From Limnomonas spitsbergensis (taxonomy: Eukaryota; Chlorophyta; Chlorophyceae; Chlamydomonadales), in contig JAYJMM010000052.1 of the NCBI GenBank assembly GCA_037349105.1, forward strand, positions 124,001 through 188,000: DNA of 64,000 bases, in the 5' to 3' direction. This document shows positions 11,783 through 24,900 of the stretch, in pieces; position 1 is the first letter of the stretch, and the number at the start of each line of letters is the position of its first letter. The notes beneath the pieces were generated by a model. The model was not told the origin of the DNA. It was given only the letters and a program-made list of their open reading frames with translations, and searched no databases. A program made the position numbers and the translations under genes.

Positions 11783-12021
11783 CTAAATTTGAACTGGCAG
11801 ATTCATGCGATCTAGAACCATCTTGAAAGCAGAAAGGCTTCCTTTGTCAGCAAGCTCTGTGTGGTGTTCCATGCGCATATGCAAAGCTAATTCATTAACG
11901 GCGGGGAATACTTTTATACAAAAAGGACACGCCATGGTGATATGCTTGTCAAATGTATCGCTTGGATTGTCGACGGCTTTCTTTATGGCAGGGAAATCAA
12001 CGTTGAAGTGTGGGCTAGTGC
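11783..12021 (-). CDS. Terminal exon of a single C2H2 zinc-finger protein
   Basis: On the minus strand, acceptor CATTCGCAG is followed by about 79 codons ending at TAG (11783-11785). The frame contains CPFCIKVFPAVNELALHMRM followed by EHH, a textbook C-x2-C-x12-H-x4-H finger with the conserved hydrophobic positions. Downstream of the finger a short helix-like tail (SLSAFKMVLDRMNLPV) closes the protein. Proteins of this type bind nucleic acid or protein. Only one finger is visible, so the target cannot be inferred. The upstream exons (above 12021) were not found with confidence. It converges with the plus-strand exons ending at 11386 and 11599. Confidence 0.6.
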
Positions 12022-12492
12022 CTGCGAATGCAGGCCGGGCCTGTGCATGCCGGCGGGGGTCAAGGCATGCTGGTCATGGGCTATGCAATATGCCAATGGG
12101 CTGTGCGCATACCGACGGGGGCTGTGAATCCAGGAGGCTGTTGTAACATACGGCCAAAAGGCAGTACATGCTGATGGAGAGCTACAAATGTCACGAGGTA
12201 CCTGGGTAAGGACTGGGTGAGGAGTGGGTAAGGACTGGGTAAGGAGTGCCCAGGGGTGCCAGGCAGCGTGTTAAGTCCACAGCAAGCCGCCTCCGCGGAC
12301 ATTTCACGCGCAATATGGCCGCAGCTATAGCGCATAGGTTGCAGCGTCATGACCATTGCCTGTATTGGGAGTTGATGCAAGACAGGCGGCATGCTTGCCC
12401 CACTACTATCGTCTTCTCCCTGAGGTGGGAGGCTCATTTGCGGCAGCACTTTACTGCCATCTCCCCCCCTCTGCCACAACGCCACAGACCAA

Positions 12493-12784
12493 TATGTCCC
12501 TAGTCAGCACGCAGTATGACGACATGGACGTGTCTGCCGATCAGCTAGCCTCTTGCTTTCACCGGGCTTTCTCCTGGTCTCTAGCTCAGGCAGCAGACAA
12601 GTGGGCGCAACTGATTGCTGCTGTCAATGGAGACCCAAGAAGTCCTGCCATTGCACTGTGGTCTGCGGCCGCCTATCGCACCTGGTTTCAGTATATGCCG
12701 GGCATTGGGCAGGGGCCGCACCAGCCCAAGGAGTGTGCTTGGCACAAACTTTATGTTGCGGCTCGGTGTTGTCAGAACGGCTGA
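12493..12784 (+). CDS. Hypothetical ORF, 96 codons from ATG
   Basis: The open frame starts MSLVSTQYDDMDVSADQLAS and ends at TGA after KLYVAARCCQNG. It extends upstream without a stop to 12356. The composition is balanced and unlike the neighbouring repeats, and it has tryptophan/aromatic patches (AAYRTWFQY). No family recognised; it may be an exon or a relic of a mobile element. It lies 130 bp left of the satellite array. Confidence 0.3.
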
Positions 12785-12911
12785 CAATCGCAGACAGCAC
12801 AGCAGTCAGCATTGTGCCAAACGGTGTTGCCCATGATGTTCGGGTAGGGGAGACAGCAAGCATGTGAAGAATGCGCTGGGATGAATGGGATGGATTGGAT
12901 GGATTGTATGT

Positions 12912-15900
12912 GGCCAGCAGTGCACACTCTCTTCAACCAGGAAGGAATGCTGCAGCAAATGCCTGAAGAGGTTGCGCAAATGAATACGGACCAGGCCAGC
13001 AGTGCACACTCTCTTCAACCAGGAAGGAATGCTGCAGCAAATGCCTGAAGAGGTTGCGCAAATGAATACGGACCAGGCCAGCAGTGCACACTCTCTTCAA
13101 CAAGAAAGGAATGCTGCAGCAAAAGGCTTAAGAGGAAGCGGAAATGAATACGGACCGGGCCAGCAGTGCACACTCTCTTCAACCAGGAAGGAATGATGCA
13201 GCAAATGTCTTAAGAGGTTGCGCAAATGAATACGGACCAGGCCTGCAGTGCACACTCTCTTCAACCAGGAAGGAATGCTGCAGCAAATGCCTGAAGAGGT
13301 TTCGCAAATGAATACGGACCAGGCCTGCAGTGCACACTTTCTTCAAACAGGAAGGAATGCTGCAGCAAATACCTTAAGAGGTTGCGCAAATGAATACGGA
13401 CCAGGCCAGCTGTGCACACTCTCTTCAACCAGGAAGTAATACTGCAGCAAATGCCTGAAGAGGTTGCGCAAATGAATACAGACCAGCTCAGCAGTGCACA
13501 CTCTCTTCAACCAGAAAGGAATGATGCAGCCAATGCCTTAAGAGGTTGCGAAAATGAATATGGACCAAGCCAGCTGTGCACACTCTCTTCAACCAGAAGG
13601 GAATGCTGCAACAAATGCCTTAAGAGGTTGCGCAAATGAATACGGACCAGACCAGCAGTGCTTATTTTCTTCAACAAGGAAGGAATGCTGCAGCAAATGC
13701 CTTAAGACGTTGCGCAAATGAATACGGACCAAGCCTGCAGTGCACACTCTCTTCAACCAGGAAGGAATGCTGCAGCAGTATCTTAAGAGGTTGCGCAAAA
13801 GAATAGGGACCAGGCCAGCTGTGCACACTCTCTTCAACCAGAAAGGAATGCTGCAGCAAATGCCTTAAGATATTGCGCAAATGAATACAAACCAGGCCAG
13901 CAGTGCACACTCTCTTCAACCAGAAAGGAATGATGCAGCCAATGTCTTAAGAGGTTGCGCAAATGAATACGGACCAGGCCAGCTGTGCACACTCTCTTCA
14001 ACCAGAAAGGAATGATGCAGCCAATGCCTTAAGAGGTTGCGCAAATAAATACGGACCAGGCCAGCTGTGCACACTCTCTTCAACCAGAAAGGAATGCTGC
14101 AGCAAATGCCTTAAGAGGTTGCGCAAATGAATACGGACCAGGCCTGCAGTGCACACTCTCTTCAACCAGGAAGACATGTTGCAGCAGATGCCTTAAGAGG
14201 TTAATCAAATGAATACGGACCAGGCCTGTAGTGCACACATTCTTCAAACAGGAAAGAATGCTGCAGCAAATACCTTAAGAGGTTGCGCAGAAAAATACGG
14301 TCCCGGCCAGCAGTGCACACTCTCTTCAACCAGGAAGATATGCTGCAGCAGATGCCTTAAGATGTTGCGCAAAGGAATAGGGACCAGGCTAGCTTTGCAC
14401 ACTCTCTTCAACCAGAAAGGAAAGCTGCAGCAAATGCCTGAAGAGGTTGCGCAAATGAATACATACCAGGCCAGCAGTGCACACTCTCTTCAACCAGAAA
14501 GGAATGATGCAGCCAATGTCTTAAGAGGTTGCGCAAATAAATACGGACCAGGCCAGCTGTGCAAACTCTCTTTAACCAGAAAGGAATGCTGCAGCAAATG
14601 CCTTAAGAGGTTGCGCAAAGGAATACGGACCAGGCCTGCAGTGCACACTCTCTTCAACCAGGAAGACATGCTGCAGCAGATGCCTTAAGAGGTTGCGCAA
14701 ATGAATACGGACCAGGCCTGCAGTGCACACTTTCTTCAAACAGGAAAGAATGCTGCAGCAAATACCTTAAGAGGTTACGCAAATAAATACGGACCAGGCC
14801 AGAAGTGCACACTCTCTTCAACCAGGAAGTAATACTGCAGCAAATGCCTGAAGAGGTTGCGCAAATGAATACAGAGCAGCTCAGCAGTGCACACTCTCTT
14901 CAACCAGAAAGGAATGATGCAGCCAATGCCTTAAGAGGTTGCGCAAATGAATATGGACCAAGCCAGCTGTGCACACTCTCTTCAACCAGAAGGGAATGCT
15001 GCAGCAAATGCCTTAAGAGGTTGCGCAAATGAATACGGACCAGACCAGCAGTGCTTATTTTCTTCAACACGGAAGGAATGCTGCAGCAAATGCCTTAAGA
15101 GGTTGCGCAAATGAATACGGACCAAGCCTGCAATGCACACTCTCTTCAACCAGGAAGGAATGCTGCAGCAGATGTCTTAAGAGGTTGCGCAAAAGAATAG
15201 GGACCAGGCCAGCTGTGCACACTCTCTTCAACCAGAAAGGAATGCTGCAGCAGATGTCTTAAGAGGTTGCGCAAATGAATACAGACCAGGCCAGCAGTGC
15301 ACACTCTCTTCAACCAGAAAGGAATGATGCAGCCAATGTCTTAAGAGGTTGCGCAAATGAATACGGACCAGGCCAGCTGTGCACACTCTCTTCAACCAGA
15401 AAGGAATGATGCAGCCAATGCCTTAAGAGGTTGCGCACATAAATACGGACCAGGCCAGCTGTGCACACTCTCTTCAACCAGAAAGGAATGCTGCAGCAAA
15501 TGCCTTAAGAGGTTGCGCAAATGAATACGGACCAGGCCTGCAGTGCACACTCTCTTCAACCAGGAAGACATGCTGCAGCAGATGCCTTAAGAGGTTAATC
15601 AAATGAATACGGACCAGGCCTGCAGTGCACACATTCTTCAAACAGGAAAGAATGCTGCAGCAAATGCCTTAAGAGGTTGCGCAAATAAATACGGACCAGG
15701 CCAGCTGTGCACACTCTTTTCAACCAGGAAGTAATACTGCAGCAAATGTCTTAAGAGGTTGCGCAAAAAAATACGGACCCGGCCAGCAGTGCACACTCTC
15801 TTCAACCAGGAAGATATGCTGCAGCAGATGCCTTAAGAGGTTGCGCAAAGGAATAGGGACCAGGCCAGCTTTGCACACTCTCTTCAACCAGAAAGGAAAG

Positions 15901-18900
15901 CTGCAGCAAATGCCTGAAGAGGTTGCGCAAATGAATACATACCAGGCCAGCAGTGCACACTCTCTTCAACCAGAAAGGAATGATGCAGCCAATGCCTTAA
16001 GAGGTTGCGCAAATGAATATGGACCAAGCCAGCTGTGCACACTCTCTTCAACCAGGAAAGAATGCTGCAGCAAATGCCTTAAGAGGTTGCGCAAATGAAT
16101 ACGGACCAGGCCTGCAGTGCACACTCTCTTCAACCAGGAAGACATGCTGCAGCAGATGCCTTAAGAGGTTTCGCAAATGAATACGGACCAGGCCTGCAGA
16201 GCACACTCTCTTGAACCAGGAAGACATGCTGCAGCAGATGCCTTAAGAGGTTGCGCAAAGGAATAGGGACCCGGCCAGCAGTGCACACTCTCTTCAACCT
16301 GAAAGGAATGCTGCAGCATATGTCTTAAGAGGTTGCGCAAATGAATACGGACCAAGCCTGCAATGCACACTCTCTTCAACCAGGAAGGAATGCTGCAGCA
16401 GATGTCTTAAGAGGTTGCGCAAAAGAATAGGGACCAGGCCAGATGTGCACACTCTCTTCAACCAGAAAGGAATGCTGCAGCAGATGTCTTAAGAGGTTGC
16501 GCAAATGAATACAGACCAGGCCAGCAGTGCACACTCTCTTCAACCAGAAAGGAATGATGCAGCCAATGTCTTAAGAGGTTGCGCAAATGAATACGGACCA
16601 GGCCAGCTGTGCACACTCTCTTCAACCAGAAAGGAATGATGCAGCCAATGCCTTAAGAGGTTGCGCAAATAAATACGGACCAGGCCAGCTGTGCACACTC
16701 TCTTCAATCAGAAAGGAATGCTGCAGCAAATGCCTTAAGAGGTTGCGCAAATGAATACGGACCAGGCCTGCAGTGCACACTCTCTTCAACCAGGAAGACA
16801 TGCTGCAGCAGATGCCTTAAGAGGTTAATCAAATGAATACGGACCAGGCCTGCAGTGCACACATTCTTCAAACAGGAAAGAATGCTGCAGCAAATACCTT
16901 AAGAGGTTGCGCAAATAAATACGGACCAGGCCAGCTGTGCACACTCTCTTCAACCAGGAAGTAATACTGCAGCAAATGTCTTAAGAGGTTGCGCAAAAAA
17001 ATACGGACCCGGCCAGCAGTGCACACTCTCTTCAACCAGGAAGATATGCTGCAGCAGATGCCTTAAGAGGTTGCGCAAAGGAATAGGGACCAGGCCAGCT
17101 TTGCACACTCTCTTCAACCAGAAAGGAAAGCTGCAGCAAATGCCTGAAGAGGTTGCGCAAATGAATACATACCAGGCCAGCAGTGCACACTCTCTTCAAC
17201 CAGAGAGGAATGATGCAGCCAATGCCTTAAGAGGTTGCGCAAATGAATATGGACCAAGCCAGCTGTGCACACTCTCTTCAACCAGGAAAGAATGCTGCAG
17301 CAAATGCCTTAAGAGGTTGCGCAAATGAATACGGACCAGGCCTGCAGTGCACACTCTCTTCAACCAGGAAGACATGCTGCAGCAGATGCCTTAAGAGGTT
17401 TCGCAAATGAATACGGACCAGGCCTGCAGAGCACACTCTCTTGAACCAGGAAGACATGCTGCAGCAGATGCCTTAAGAGGTTGCGCAAAGGAATAGGGAC
17501 CCGGCCAGCAGTGCACACTCTCTTCAACCTGAAAGGAATGCTGCAGCATATGTCTTAAGAGGTTGCGCAAATAAATACAGACCAGGCCAGCAGTGCACAC
17601 TCTCTTCAACCAGAAAGGAATGATGCAGCCAATGCCTTAAGAGGTTGCGCAAATGAATATGGACCAAGCCAGCTGTGCACACTCTCTTCAACCAGGAAAG
17701 AATGCTGCAGCAAATGCCTTAAGAGGTTGCGCAAATGAATACGGACCAGGCCTGCAGTGCACACTCTCTTCAAACAGGAAGACATGCTGCAGCAGATGCC
17801 TTAAGAGGTTTCGCAAATGAATACGGACCAGGCCTGCAGTGCACACTCTCTTGAACCAGGAAGACATGCTGCAGCAGATGCCTTAAGAGGTTGCGCAAAG
17901 GAATAGGGACCCGGCCAGCAGTGCACACTCTCTTCAACCTGAAAGGAATGCTGCAGCAGATGTCTTAAGAGGTTGCGCAAATGAATACAGACCAGGCCAG
18001 CAGTGCACACTCTCTTCAACCAGAAAGGAATGATGCAGCCAATGCCTTAAGAGGTTGCGCAAATGAATATGGACCAGGCCAGCTGTGCACACTCTCTTCA
18101 ACCAGAAAGGAATGCTGCAGCAAATGCCTGAAGAGGTTGCGCAAATGAATACGGACCAGGCCAGGTGTGCACACTCTTTTTAACCAGAAAGGAATGCTGC
18201 AGCAAATGCCTTAAGAGGTTGCGCAAATGAATACGGACCAGGCCTGCAGTGCACAATCTCTTTAACCAGGAAGGAATGCTGCAGCAGATGCCTTAAGAGG
18301 TTGCGCAAATGAATACAGACCAGGCCAGCAGTGCACAATCTTTTCAACAAGGAAGGAATGCTGCAGCAAAAGCCTTAAGAGGATGCGGAAATGAATACGG
18401 ACCGGGCCAGCAGTGCACACTCTTTTCAACCAGGAAAAAATGTTGCAGCAAATGTCCTAAGAGGTTGCGCAAATGAATACGGACCAGGCCTGCAGTGCAC
18501 ACTCTCTTCAACCTGAAAGGAATGCTGCAGCATATGTCTTAAGAGGTTGCGCAAATGAAAACAGACCAGGCCAGCAGTGCACACTCTCTTCAACCAGAAA
18601 GGAATGCTGCAGCAAATGCCTTAAGAGGTTGCGCAAATGAATATGGACCAGGCCAGCTGTGCACACTCTCTTCAACCAGAAAGGAATGCTGCAGCAAATG
18701 CCTGAAGAGGTTGCGCAAATGAATACGGACCATGCCAGGTGTGCACACTCTCTTTAACCAGGAAGGAATGCTGCAGCAAATGCCTTAAGAGGTTGCGCAA
18801 ATGAATACGGACCAGGCCAGCAGTGCACAATCTCTTTAACCAGGAAGGAATGCTGCAGCAAATGCCTGAAGAGGTTGCGCAAATGAATACAGACCAGGCC

Positions 18901-21900
18901 AGCAGTGCACACTCTCTTCAACAAGGAAGGAATGCTGCAGCAAAAGCCTTAAGAGGATGCGGAAATGAATACGGACCGGGCCAGCAGTGCACACTCTTTT
19001 CAACCAGGAAAAAATGTTGCAGCAAATGTCCTAAGAGGTTGCGCAAATGAATACGGACCAGGCCTGCAGTGCACACTCTCTTCAACCTGAAAGGAATGCT
19101 GCAGCATATGTCTTAAGAGGTTGCGCAAATGAAAACAGACCAGGCCAGCAGTGCACACTCTCTTCAACCAGAAAGGAATGCTGCAGCAAATGCCTTAAGA
19201 GGTTGCGCAAATGAATATGGACCAGGCCAGCTGTGCACACTCTCTTCAACCAGAAAGGAATGCTGCAGCAAATGCCTGAAGAGGTTGCGCAAATGAATAC
19301 GGACCATGCCAGGTGTGCACACTCTCTTTAACCAGGAAGGAATGCTGCAGCAAATGCCTTAAGAGGTTGCGCAAATGAATACGGACCAGGCCAGCAGTGC
19401 ACAATCTCTTTAACCAGGAAGGAATGCTGCAGCAAATGCCTGAAGAGGTTGCGCAAATGAATACAGACCAGGCCAGCAGTGCACACTCTCTTCAACAAGG
19501 AAGGAATGCTGCAGCAAAAGCCGTAAGAGGATGCGGAAATGAATACGGACTGGGCCAGCAGTGCACACTCTCTTCAACCAGGAAGGAATGCTGCAGCAAA
19601 TGTCTTAAGAGGTTGCGCAAAGGAATACGGACCAGGCTTGCAGTGCACACTCTCTTCAACCAGAAAGGAATGATGCAGCCAATGTCTTAAGAGGTTGCGC
19701 AAATGAATACGGACCAGGCCAGCTGTGCACACTCTCTTCAACCAGAAAGGAATGATGCAGCCAATGCCTTAAGAGGTTGCGCACATAAATACGGACCAGG
19801 CCAGCTGTGCACACTCTCTTCAACCAGAAAGGAATGCTGCAGCAAATGCCTTAAGAGGTTGCGCAAATGAATACGGACCAGGCCTGCAGTGCACACTCTC
19901 TTCAACCAGGAAGACATGCTGCAGCAGATGCCTTAAGAGGTTAATCAAATGAATACGGACCAGGCCTGCAGTGCACACATTCTTCAAACAGGAAAGAATG
20001 CTGCAGCAAATGCCTTAAGAGGTTGCGCAAATAAATACGGACCAGGCCAGCTGTGCACACTCTTTTCAACCAGGAAGTAATACTGCAGCAAATGTCTTAA
20101 GAGGTTGCGCAAAAAAATACGGACCCGGCCAGCAGTGCACACTCTCTTCAACCAGGAAGATATGCTGCAGCAGATGCCTTAAGAGGTTGCGCAAAGGAAT
20201 AGGGACCAGGCCAGCTTTGCACACTCTCTTCAACCAGAAAGGAAAGCTGCAGCAAATGCCTGAAGAGGTTGCGCAAATGAATACATACCAGGCCAGCAGT
20301 GCACACTCTCTTCAACCAGAAAGGAATGATGCAGCCAATGCCTTAAGAGGTTGCGCAAATGAATATGGACCAAGCCAGCTGTGCACACTCTCTTCAACCA
20401 GGAAAGAATGCTGCAGCAAATGCCTTAAGAGGTTGCGCAAATGAATACGGACCAGGCCTGCAGTGCACACTCTCTTCAACCAGGAAGACATGCTGCAGCA
20501 GATGCCTTAAGAGGTTTCGCAAATGAATACGGACCAGGCCTGCAGAGCACACTCTCTTGAACCAGGAAGACATGCTGCAGCAGATGCCTTAAGAGGTTGC
20601 GCAAAGGAATAGGGACCCGGCCAGCAGTGCACACTCTCTTCAACCTGAAAGGAATGCTGCAGCATATGTCTTAAGAGGTTGCGCAAATGAATACGGACCA
20701 AGCCTGCAATGCACACTCTCTTCAACCAGGAAGGAATGCTGCAGCAGATGTCTTAAGAGGTTGCGCAAAAGAATAGGGACCAGGCCAGATGTGCACACTC
20801 TCTTCAACCAGAAAGGAATGCTGCAGCAGATGTCTTAAGAGGTTGCGCAAATGAATACAGACCAGGCCAGCAGTGCACACTCTCTTCAACCAGAAAGGAA
20901 TGATGCAGCCAATGTCTTAAGAGGTTGCGCAAATGAATACGGACCAGGCCAGCTGTGCACACTCTCTTCAACCAGAAAGGAATGATGCAGCCAATGCCTT
21001 AAGAGGTTGCGCAAATAAATACGGACCAGGCCAGCTGTGCACACTCTCTTCAATCAGAAAGGAATGCTGCAGCAAATGCCTTAAGAGGTTGCGCAAATGA
21101 ATACGGACCAGGCCTGCAGTGCACACTCTCTTCAACCAGGAAGACATGCTGCAGCAGATGCCTTAAGAGGTTAATCAAATGAATACGGACCAGGCCTGCA
21201 GTGCACACATTCTTCAAACAGGAAAGAATGCTGCAGCAAATACCTTAAGAGGTTGCGCAAATAAATACGGACCAGGCCAGCTGTGCACACTCTCTTCAAC
21301 CAGGAAGTAATACTGCAGCAAATGTCTTAAGAGGTTGCGCAAAAAAATACGGACCCGGCCAGCAGTGCACACTCTCTTCAACCAGGAAGATATGCTGCAG
21401 CAGATGCCTTAAGAGGTTGCGCAAAGGAATAGGGACCAGGCCAGCTTTGCACACTCTCTTCAACCAGAAAGGAAAGCTGCAGCAAATGCCTGAAGAGGTT
21501 GCGCACATAAATACGGACCAGGCCAGCTGTGCACACTCTCTTCAACCAGAAAGGAATGCTGCAGCAAATGCCTTAAGAGGTTGCGCAAATGAATACGGAC
21601 CAGGCCTGCAGTGCACACTCTCTTCAACCAGGAAGACATGCTGCAGCAGATGCCTTAAGAGGTTAATCAAATGAATACGGACCAGGCCTGCAGTGCACAC
21701 ATTCTTCAAACAGGAAAGAATGCTGCAGCAAATGCCTTAAGAGGTTGCGCAAATAAATACGGACCAGGCCAGCTGTGCACACTCTTTTCAACCAGGAAGT
21801 AATACTGCAGCAAATGTCTTAAGAGGTTGCGCAAAAAAATACGGACCCGGCCAGCAGTGCACACTCTCTTCAACCAGGAAGATATGCTGCAGCAGATGCC

Positions 21901-24900
21901 TTAAGAGGTTGCGCAAAGGAATAGGGACCAGGCCAGCTTTGCACACTCTCTTCAACCAGAAAGGAAAGCTGCAGCAAATGCCTGAAGAGGTTGCGCAAAT
22001 GAATACATACCAGGCCAGCAGTGCACACTCTCTTCAACCAGAAAGGAATGATGCAGCCAATGCCTTAAGAGGTTGCGCAAATGAATATGGACCAAGCCAG
22101 CTGTGCACACTCTCTTCAACCAGGAAAGAATGCTGCAGCAAATGCCTTAAGAGGTTGCGCAAATGAATACGGACCAGGCCTGCAGTGCACACTCTCTTCA
22201 ACCAGGAAGACATGCTGCAGCAGATGCCTTAAGAGGTTTCGCAAATGAATACGGACCAGGCCTGCAGAGCACACTCTCTTGAACCAGGAAGACATGCTGC
22301 AGCAGATGCCTTAAGAGGTTGCGCAAAGGAATAGGGACCCGGCCAGCAGTGCACACTCTCTTCAACCTGAAAGGAATGCTGCAGCATATGTCTTAAGAGG
22401 TTGCGCAAATGAATACGGACCAAGCCTGCAATGCACACTCTCTTCAACCAGGAAGGAATGCTGCAGCAGATGTCTTAAGAGGTTGCGCAAAAGAATAGGG
22501 ACCAGGCCAGATGTGCACACTCTCTTCAACCAGAAAGGAATGCTGCAGCAGATGTCTTAAGAGGTTGCGCAAATGAATACAGACCAGGCCAGCAGTGCAC
22601 ACTCTCTTCAACCAGAAAGGAATGATGCAGCCAATGTCTTAAGAGGTTGCGCAAATGAATACGGACCAGGCCAGCTGTGCACACTCTCTTCAACCAGAAA
22701 GGAATGATGCAGCCAATGCCTTAAGAGGTTGCGCAAATAAATACGGACCAGGCCAGCTGTGCACACTCTCTTCAATCAGAAAGGAATGCTGCAGCAAATG
22801 CCTTAAGAGGTTGCGCAAATGAATACGGACCAGGCCTGCAGTGCACACTCTCTTCAACCAGGAAGACATGCTGCAGCAGATGCCTTAAGAGGTTAATCAA
22901 ATGAATACGGACCAGGCCTGCAGTGCACACATTCTTCAAACAGGAAAGAATGCTGCAGCAAATACCTTAAGAGGTTGCGCAAATAAATACGGACCAGGCC
23001 AGCTGTGCACACTCTCTTCAACCAGGAAGTAATACTGCAGCAAATGTCTTAAGAGGTTGCGCAAAAAAATACGGACCCGGCCAGCAGTGCACACTCTCTT
23101 CAACCAGGAAGATATGCTGCAGCAGATGCCTTAAGAGGTTGCGCAAAGGAATAGGGACCAGGCCAGCTTTGCACACTCTCTTCAACCAGAAAGGAAAGCT
23201 GCAGCAAATGCCTGAAGAGGTTGCGCAAATGAATACATACCAGGCCAGCAGTGCACACTCTCTTCAACCAGAAAGGAATGATGCAGCCAATGCCTTAAGA
23301 GGTTGCGCAAATGAATATGGACCAAGCCAGCTGTGCACACTCTCTTCAACCAGGAAAGAATGTTGCAGCAAATGCCTTAAGAGGTTGCGCAAATGAATAC
23401 GGACCAGGCCTGCAGTGCACACTCTCTTCAACCAGGAAGACATGCTGCAGCAGATGCCTTAAGAGGTTTCGCAAATGAATACGGACCAGGCCTGCAGAGC
23501 ACACTCTCTTGAACCAGGAAGACATGCTGCAGCAGATGCCTTAAGAGGTTGCGCAAAGGAATAGGGACCCGGCCAGCAGTGCACACTCTCTTCAACCTGA
23601 AAGGAATGCTGCAGCATATGTCTTAAGAGGTTGCGCAAATAAATACAGACCAGGCCAGCAGTGCACACTCTCTTCAACCAGAAAGGAATGATGCAGCCAA
23701 TGCCTTAAGAGGTTGCGCAAATAAATACGGACCAGGCCAGCTGTGCACACTCTCTTCAATCAGAAAGGAATGCTGCAGCAAATGCCTTAAGAGGTTGCGC
23801 AAATGAATACGGACCAGGCCTGCAGTGCACACTCTCTTCAACCAGGAAGACATGATGCAGCAGATGCCTTAAGAGGTTAATCAAATGAATACGGACCAGG
23901 CCTGCAGTGCACACATTCTTCAAACAGGAAAGAATGCTGCAGCAAATGCCTTAAGAGGTTGCGCAAATAAATACGGACCAGGCCAGCTGTGCACACTCTC
24001 TTCAACCAGGAAGTAATACTGCAGCAAATGTCTTAAGAGGTTGCGCAAAAAAATACGGACCCGGCCAGCAGTGCACACTCTCTTCAACCAGGAAGATATG
24101 CTGCAGCAGATGCCTTAAGAGGTTGCGCAAAGGAATAGGGACCAGGCCAGCTTTGCACACTCTCTTCAACCAGAAAGGAAAGCTGCAGCAAATGCCTGAA
24201 GAGGTTGCGCAAATGAATACATACCAGGCCAGCAGTGCACACTCTCTTCAACCAGAAAGGAATGATGCAGCCAATGCCTTAAGAGGTTGCGCAAATGAAT
24301 ATGGACCAAGCCAGCTGTGCACACTCTCTTCAACCAGGAAAGAATGCTGCAGCAAATGCCTTAAGAGGTTGCGCAAATGAATACGGACCAGGCCTGCAGT
24401 GCACACTCTCTTCAACCAGGAAGACATGCTGCAGCAGATGCCTTAAGAGGTTTCGCAAATGAATACGGACCAGGCCTGCAGAGCACACTCTCTTGAACCA
24501 GGAAGACATGCTGCAGCAGATGCCTTAAGAGGTTGCGCAAAGGAATAGGGACCCGGCCAGCAGTGCACACTCTCTTCAACCTGAAAGGAATGCTGCAGCA
24601 TATGTCTTAAGAGGTTGCGCAAATGAATACGGACCAAGCCTGCAATGCACACTCTCTTCAACCAGGAAGGAATGCTGCAGCAGATGTCTTAAGAGGTTGC
24701 GCAAAAGAATAGGGACCAGGCCAGATGTGCACACTCTCTTCAACCAGAAAGGAATGCTGCAGCAGATGTCTTAAGAGGTTGCGCAAATGAATACAGACCA
24801 GGCCAGCAGTGCACACTCTCTTCAACCAGAAAGGAATGATGCAGCCAATGTCTTAAGAGGTTGCGCAAATGAATACGGACCAGGCCAGCTGTGCACACTC